Shown: positions 21,280 to 24,400 of the stretch, one piece after another | Layout of the letters: each line of letters starts with the position of its first letter | How positions within the stretch are numbered: the first letter of the stretch is position 1 | From: Actinomycetota bacterium | GTDB taxonomy: Bacteria > Actinomycetota > CADDZG01 > WHSQ01 | Direction of reading: 5' to 3' | Length of the DNA stretch: 24,400 bases | Assembly: GCA_016781115.1 (NCBI GenBank) | Contig: JADDQX010000007.1 | Coordinates: 1-24,400, forward strand | Notes under the pieces: model-generated | Told to the model about the DNA's origin: nothing | The model's input: the letters and a program-made list of their open reading frames with translations, nothing else | Database searches by the model: none | Position numbers and translations under genes: made by a program

Positions 21280-21831
21280 ATGCGCAAACTCCTGGCCGTA
21301 GCTCTCCTGGCGGCAGTCACCGCTCTGCCGGTGGGTCCTGCCGGCGCGGCCAAGTCCAGCCTGAAGCAACTCGGCACGGATCCGGCGGGTGACGGCCTGC
21401 CCGCGCTCGACATCACGTATCTCCAGGTGGGGCGGACGGGGGCGAACCTCGAGATCAGGATCGGGTTAGACAAGATGCTCCCTCGCTCCGGCAGCTACCC
21501 GTTGCTGCCCGGCATCGAGTGGGTGTTCGACGTGAAGGACCGAACCTTCATCGCGGAAGCTGTTGCCGGAACCGGCGCACCGAGGTTCTACCTGTTCGAG
21601 CAGAAGGGGGACTCCTACGAGCAGCTGGAAAGCCCCACCGGGACCTTCGATCCTGCCGATGGCTACACGAGCATCCTGGTTCCGCTGAAAACGATCGGAG
21701 CGAGAACCGGCGTCAAGATCTCCGGTGCCGATGGCCTCGAGCATGGCGATGTCGACGCTCACGTTCACATCGGTCCGCAGACGGTCTATCCGGACGGGAT
21801 GGAGACCGAGAAGGATTTCGTCGTTCCTTAG
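21280..21831 (+). CDS. Exported protein of unknown function
   Basis: 183 residues from ATG 21280. A signal peptide (MRKLLAVALLAAVTALPVGPAGA) is followed by a soluble, strand-rich domain: DPAGDGLPALDITYLQVGR, LEIRIGLDKML, IEWVFDVKDRTFIAEAVAG, PRFYLFEQKGDSYEQL. The alternation and the opening 'D-x-x-GDG-x-x-x-LDI' look like a beta-sandwich of the carbohydrate-binding or DOMON-like kind, but I cannot name a family. No enzymatic motif is apparent. The longer in-frame start at 21184 would overlap the divergent CopC-like gene and its promoter, so it is rejected. It is divergent from the CopC-like gene, with an AGAGGA palindrome between, and is followed by tRNA-Ala on the other strand. Confidence 0.78.
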   Translation: MRKLLAVALLAAVTALPVGPAGAAKSSLKQLGTDPAGDGLPALDITYLQVGRTGANLEIRIGLDKMLPRSGSYPLLPGIEWVFDVKDRTFIAEAVAGTGAPRFYLFEQKGDSYEQLESPTGTFDPADGYTSILVPLKTIGARTGVKISGADGLEHGDVDAHVHIGPQTVYPDGMETEKDFVVP

Positions 21832-21866
21832 CACCGGGACTTCACAGCACGGGGACGGCTGCTCGG

Positions 21867-21939
21867 TGGAGCGGATCGGGCTCGAACCGACGACCCCCGG
21901 CTTGCAAAGCCGGTGCTCTACCAACTGAGCTACCGCCCC
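21867..21939 (-). tRNA. tRNA-Ala (anticodon TGC)
   Basis: The minus strand begins GGGGCGGTAGCTCAG, the anticodon loop is CTTTGCAAG (TGC), and the T arm contains GGTTCGAGCCC. The acceptor stem GGGGCGG/CCGCTCC includes the G3-U70 wobble that is the alanine identity element, followed by discriminator A. CCA is not encoded. Length is 73 nt. Confidence 0.97.
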
Positions 21940-21948
21940 TCGAAGGCC

Positions 21949-21954
21949 ATTATG
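21949..21954 (-). promoter_or_regulatory. -10 box of tRNA-Ala
   Basis: On the minus strand CATAAT lies 9 nt before the mature 5' end, so the pre-tRNA leader would be only a few nucleotides long. No clear -35 is seen; a GC-rich inverted repeat occupies that zone. Confidence 0.45.
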
Positions 21955-21971
21955 CCGGGACGATGGTCGCT

Positions 21972-21993
21972 TTCCCCCGCACGGACGGGGGAA
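21972..21993. repeat. 22-bp inverted repeat between tRNA-Ala and thioredoxin
   Basis: TTCCCCCG, a 6-nt loop, then CGGGGGAA: perfect 8-bp arms. It lies at the -35 position of both the tRNA-Ala (-) and thioredoxin (+) promoters. It could be an operator or a short hairpin; the lack of a T run argues against a normal terminator. Confidence 0.5.
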
Positions 21994-21995
21994 TA

Positions 21996-22001
21996 TAGGC
22001 T
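21996..22001 (+). promoter_or_regulatory. -10 box of the thioredoxin gene
   Basis: TAGGCT fits TANNNT and lies 53 nt before the GTG at 22055, leaving a leader with AGGAGG. The overlapping TATAGG is an alternative alignment. Confidence 0.35.
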
Positions 22002-22054
22002 CGCTGCGGGCGTTTCAACAGGTGAGCAAGCAACCCCGACCAGGAGGCGGCACA

Positions 22055-22378
22055 GTGGCCAACATCCAAGAGGTTAACGAGCAGGACTTCAACGAGGTCG
22101 TGCTGGCGTCGGACACGCCGGTCATCGTGGATTTCTGGGCGGAGTGGTGCGGACCCTGCCGGCTGGTCACTCCCGAGCTGGAGAAGATCCAGGGTGAGTA
22201 CCAGGAGAAGGTGAAGGTCGTAAAGCTCAACATCGACGAGTCCCCCGGCATCGCTTCCAGGTACGGGGTCATGAGCATCCCTACGATCGCTCTGTTCATA
22301 GACGGCGGCGTGAAGTCACAGGTGGTCGGCGCCCGCCCGAAAGACGACATCGTGATGGGCCTCGGCCTCAACGCCTAG
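22055..22378 (+). CDS. trxA: Thioredoxin
   Basis: 107 residues, the classic thioredoxin length, and a cytosolic protein disulfide reductase. Active-site WCGPC has Cys32 and Cys35, numbered as in E. coli Trx; buried Asp26, the FWAEW strand and the cis-Pro loop SIPTIALF are all present. GTG 22055 is chosen because AGGAGG ends 7 nt before it and this matches the family N-terminus; GTG 22022 would add 11 unlikely residues (SKQPRPGGG). No thioredoxin reductase is adjacent. It is divergent from tRNA-Ala and followed, after about 110 nt, by an exported propeller gene. Confidence 0.96.
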   Translation: MANIQEVNEQDFNEVVLASDTPVIVDFWAEWCGPCRLVTPELEKIQGEYQEKVKVVKLNIDESPGIASRYGVMSIPTIALFIDGGVKSQVVGARPKDDIVMGLGLNA

Positions 22379-22490
22379 CCGCCCCAGAACCCAACCTGCG
22401 GGGGCCGTCTCCGCGTCCGGGGCAGGAGATGCGCCTCTCGTGGCCAATCTACCTACCAGACAAATCCACCCAAAGCAGGGGGTAAGCAGC

Positions 22491-23930
22491 ATGAGAGGAA
22501 AGATCCGAGCCGCGGTCCTAGCGGTGGCGGTGCTCGCCGGGTTGTTCAGCGCGATGCCCGCGGCGGCTGTCGTAGTCCAAACAAGCGGCAACGCCGGGCC
22601 AGTCGCCAAGGCGGTAGGTGGCGGCACCATCGGTCACGACGACGACATCCACTCAGACAACATCAAGCTCCTGAAGCGTGCGCCCTTCGAAGCCGCCAAG
22701 GACCTGCCGGCACAGGGATCCGACCTCGCGTTCCAGGGGAAGACCGTCATCGCGGGTTCCTACCAAGGCACCGGGTTCTTCAAGATCCTGTCGCGGCGTG
22801 AGGGCTTTCTCAAGCAGATCGGCTTCCACCAGTGCCCGGCGTCGCAAGGCGATGTCTCGGTGCGGGGGAATCTCCTCTTCGTCTCGATCGACGCACCCAC
22901 ATCGAACGTCGTGGAAAACGCGTCATGCAACAACACGAAGACGAATCGGAGCGACAGCTCGTTGGGCAAAGAGGGCATCCGGATCGTCGACATCTCCAAC
23001 CTCCAGCAGCCGAAGCAGGTCGCCTTCATCGAGACCGACTGTGGTTCGCACACCAACACCCTTCTGCCGGACGGCGACATGACCTACGTGTATGTCGAGT
23101 CGTACCCGATCGGCGGTCAGGGCCCGAACTGCAACCAGCTGACCCACCGCAAGATCTCGATCATCAAAGTGCCGAACAACGCACCGGAGAAGGCCGAGCT
23201 AGTCGGCACCGACAGCGGCTTCCTCCCTCCCGACACCGTTGGCTGCCATGACGTCACCTACTTCCCGCAGCGCGACCTGGCGATCGCGGCTTGCCTGGGA
23301 GTCTGGATGACGTGGGACGTGTCGAACCCTGCGAAGCCGGTGATCCTGTCGGAGACGAGGAACCAGCAGATCGAGCTCGACCACTCCTCGGCTATCACGT
23401 GGGACGGCAACATCGCCCTGATCGGAGATGAGCACGCCGGTGCCCTCGGTGGTGGAGGTTGTTCTACAGATTCGCAAAGCACCGTCGGAGCCATGTGGTT
23501 CTACGACATCTCAGGCGACAAGGTGAAGGCGCCCGAGCTCCTTTCGCATCACTCGCTGCCGCGCGTTCCACCTGCCGATTCCGCCGACGAGGCTGACTTT
23601 TACCGTTGCACAACCCATAACTTCAACGTCTTGCCGATGAAAGACCCGAAGAAGTACATCGTCGTCGCCTCCTACTACCTCGGCGGAATTGCGGCGATTG
23701 ACTTCACTGATCCGGAGAACCCGAAGGAGATAGGCCACTACATCCACGTACCGGGCGGGCTACTCCCGGATACATGGTCGGCCTATTGGTACAACGGGCG
23801 GATCTACGCCAACAACCACGACCACGGCCACGGGATCGAGGTCTTCAAGCTGAAAGGCACGGGCCGCAAGAAGGTCAACTTCTTCAAGGGAGACACCAAC
23901 CCGCAGGTCCAGATACCCAACTTCCGGTAG
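22491..23930 (+). CDS. Secreted LVIVD-type beta-propeller protein, second copy
   Basis: 479 residues. A signal peptide (MRGKIRAAVLAVAVLAG...PAAA) is followed by a His/Asp-rich segment (GHDDDIHSDN) and a propeller of repeated strands: GIRIVDISNLQQPKQVAF, KISIIKVPN, MTWDVSNPAKPVIL, MWFYDISG, GIAAIDFTDPENPKEIG, GIEVFKLKG. Eight or more Cys suggest extracellular disulfides. The ATG at 22491 is preferred to the upstream GTG at 22440 because a GGGGGT box lies about 8 nt before it and it opens the signal peptide. It shares architecture and a similar 'N-x-N' ending with the propeller at 18912-20339, indicating distant paralogy. Some LVIVD proteins have been linked to metal-rich or matrix contexts, but no function can be asserted here. 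Confidence 0.88.
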   Translation: MRGKIRAAVLAVAVLAGLFSAMPAAAVVVQTSGNAGPVAKAVGGGTIGHDDDIHSDNIKLLKRAPFEAAKDLPAQGSDLAFQGKTVIAGSYQGTGFFKILSRREGFLKQIGFHQCPASQGDVSVRGNLLFVSIDAPTSNVVENASCNNTKTNRSDSSLGKEGIRIVDISNLQQPKQVAFIETDCGSHTNTLLPDGDMTYVYVESYPIGGQGPNCNQLTHRKISIIKVPNNAPEKAELVGTDSGFLPPDTVGCHDVTYFPQRDLAIAACLGVWMTWDVSNPAKPVILSETRNQQIELDHSSAITWDGNIALIGDEHAGALGGGGCSTDSQSTVGAMWFYDISGDKVKAPELLSHHSLPRVPPADSADEADFYRCTTHNFNVLPMKDPKKYIVVASYYLGGIAAIDFTDPENPKEIGHYIHVPGGLLPDTWSAYWYNGRIYANNHDHGHGIEVFKLKGTGRKKVNFFKGDTNPQVQIPNFR

Positions 23931-23951
23931 ACCACTTAGAAGAGAATTGCT

Positions 23952-23973
23952 GGGGCCGCCTTCGGGCGGCCCC
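23952..23973 (+). terminator. Hairpin with TTCG tetraloop after the propeller gene
   Basis: GGGGCCGCC-TTCG-GGCGGCCCC is a perfect 9-bp stem with a stable tetraloop, 22 nt after the propeller stop. There is no T run on the plus strand, so it may be a Rho-assisted or actinobacterial-type terminator insulating tRNA-Ile. Confidence 0.7.
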
Positions 23974-23989
23974 AACACGCGTCAGCACT

Positions 23990-23995
23990 TACAAT
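23990..23995 (+). promoter_or_regulatory. -10 box of tRNA-Ile
   Basis: TACAAT, near consensus, lies 11 nt before the mature tRNA 5' end. The corresponding -35 would fall at the foot of the preceding hairpin. Confidence 0.55.
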
Positions 23996-24006
23996 CGCTC
24001 GCCGTG

Positions 24007-24081
24007 GGGCCCATAGCTCAGCCCGGTTAGAGCGCACCCCTGATAAGGGTGAGGCCGATGGTTCAAGTCCATCTGGGCCCA
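24007..24081 (+). tRNA. tRNA-Ile (anticodon GAT)
   Basis: Acceptor stem GGGCCCA/TGGGCCC with discriminator A, D arm beginning TAGCTCAG, anticodon loop CTGATAA (GAT), and T arm GGTTCAAGTCC. Length is 75 nt and CCA is not encoded. GAT isoleucine and TGC alanine tRNAs are neighbours near gyrA in mycobacteria; here they are 2 kb apart and opposite in direction. Confidence 0.97.
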
Positions 24082-24167
24082 CTTCGCTGCGCCCGAGCCC
24101 CGCGCCTTTTGGACGACAAGCGCGCGGACCCAGCCGTTTCGGTACGAAAGTCGCGTGAGGCACTCCC

Positions 24168-24209
24168 ATGAAGACCGACGTTGACGGGTCCCGTACGAAA
24201 GTCGCGTGA
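24168..24209 (+). other. 13-codon upstream ORF in repeat unit 1
   Basis: ATG to TGA encodes MKTDVDGSRTKVA: the first eight residues equal the transporter N-terminus, and the rest comes from the next repeat unit. It could act as a leader ORF or be a by-product of duplication. Confidence 0.4.
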
Positions 24210-24217
24210 GCCCCCCC

Positions 24218-24259
24218 ATGAAGACCGACGTTGACGGGTCCCGTACGAAAGTCGCGTGA
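24218..24259 (+). other. 13-codon upstream ORF in repeat unit 2
   Basis: It is identical in sequence to the ORF in unit 1. Its TGA ends 8 nt before the transporter ATG, close enough for termination-reinitiation coupling. Confidence 0.4.
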
Positions 24260-24267
24260 GCCCCCCC

Positions 24268-24400
24268 ATGAAGACCGACGTTGACGGGTCCGTTGCCTAC
24301 GGCACCGCTGAAGGGCGGTGGGTCATCTTCGCCACCGTCCTCGGCTCTGGCATCGCATTCCTCGACTCAACGGTCGTGAACGTAGCCCTCCCCGCGATCG
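24268..24400 (+). CDS. MFS transporter of the DHA2 (EmrB/QacA) type, N-terminal fragment
   Basis: The window holds 44 codons and is cut by the right edge. After a short acidic start (MKTDVDGSVAYG), the first membrane helix contains LDSTVVNVALPAI, the signature of 14-helix DHA2 drug:proton antiporters. The ATG lies in the third 50-bp repeat after a run of seven C, and no ribosome-binding sequence precedes it; the only other upstream ATGs are in the repeat copies, out of frame. Substrate cannot be inferred. Expression may depend on the repeat copy number or on the leader ORFs. Confidence 0.85.
   Translation, partial: MKTDVDGSVAYGTAEGRWVIFATVLGSGIAFLDSTVVNVALPAI

Larger units (their letters stand above)
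24142..24291 (+). repeat. Three tandem 50-bp repeats covering the transporter 5' end
   Basis: Units start at 24142 (51 bp), 24193 (50 bp) and 24243 (about 49 bp before diverging). Each begins GTACGAAAGTCGCGTGAG and ends GACGTTGACGGGTCC. Units 2 and 3 are identical over their full shared length; unit 1 differs in a short segment before the ATG (GGCACTCCC instead of seven C). The third unit supplies the first eight codons of the transporter gene. Confidence 0.95.

Noticed and set aside
22379..22490. Riboswitch before the second propeller gene
   Set aside because: The gap contains partial GC-rich complementarity (CCTGC/GCAGG) but no recognisable aptamer core or expression platform.
24142..24291. 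CRISPR array
   Set aside because: The units are directly abutting 50-bp copies without spacers and extend into a coding start.

Overview
The window is about 24 kb of GC-rich bacterial chromosome, densely coded on both strands. The best reading is a member of the Actinomycetota, probably a deep-branching or uncultivated lineage. The reasons are the rodA-pbpA-kinase-PASTA kinase order, crgA, a class E sortase, an adjacent trpG-type amidotransferase, GTG starts, and many genes whose -10 box lies 7-9 nt before the start codon (leaderless mRNAs). No phage, IS element, CRISPR array or defence island was seen, so this is mostly an ordinary chromosomal core region with some odd local details.

Layout. 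1-5335 (+): cell-envelope growth operon, with the end of an FtsW/RodA flippase-polymerase, a class B penicillin-binding protein, and two membrane Ser/Thr kinases (one PASTA domain, then four PASTA domains). 5361-7519 (+): an exported Asp-box/BNR protein and a lipoprotein with GerMN-like and Gmad2-like domains, the latter apparently starting at CTG. 7524-9671 (-): an overlapping set of NAD-dependent epimerase, unknown membrane protein and TrpG/PabA. 9735-11042 (+): M20 metallopeptidase. 11039-11793 (-): class E sortase coupled to a 38-residue membrane protein. 11833-12492 (+): crgA and a zinc-ribbon membrane protein. 12497-13669 (-): thiolase behind a perfect 18-bp palindrome. 13729-17373 (-): NUDIX/metallo-beta-lactamase fusion followed by a membrane-PAS-SpoIIE phosphatase-HATPase regulator. 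17427-18701 (+): SCP2 protein with a strong terminator, then a PlsC-type acyltransferase.

18698-20339 (-): a small exported ORF broken by an in-frame TGA, then a secreted LVIVD-type beta-propeller. 20436-21206 (-): CopC-like protein with a C-terminal anchor. 21280-21831 (+): unknown exported protein. 21867-21939 (-): tRNA-Ala(TGC). 22055-22378 (+): thioredoxin. 22491-23930 (+): a second LVIVD-type propeller and a hairpin. 24007-24081 (+): tRNA-Ile(GAT). 24142-24291: a three-copy 50-bp tandem repeat that leads into a truncated DHA2-family MFS transporter.

Functionally, the left third makes and controls peptidoglycan and division, and the middle mixes lipid/CoA metabolism with signalling. The right third is rich in exported proteins. 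crgA, sortase, trpG, kinases, rodA/pbpA, tRNA-Ile(GAT) and tRNA-Ala(TGC) together recall the origin-proximal neighbourhood of mycobacteria, here expanded and rearranged. The most unusual features are the 5'-end-duplicating repeat at the right edge, the TGA-interrupted secreted ORF, the sortase-coupled micro-membrane protein and the dense leaderless promoters.
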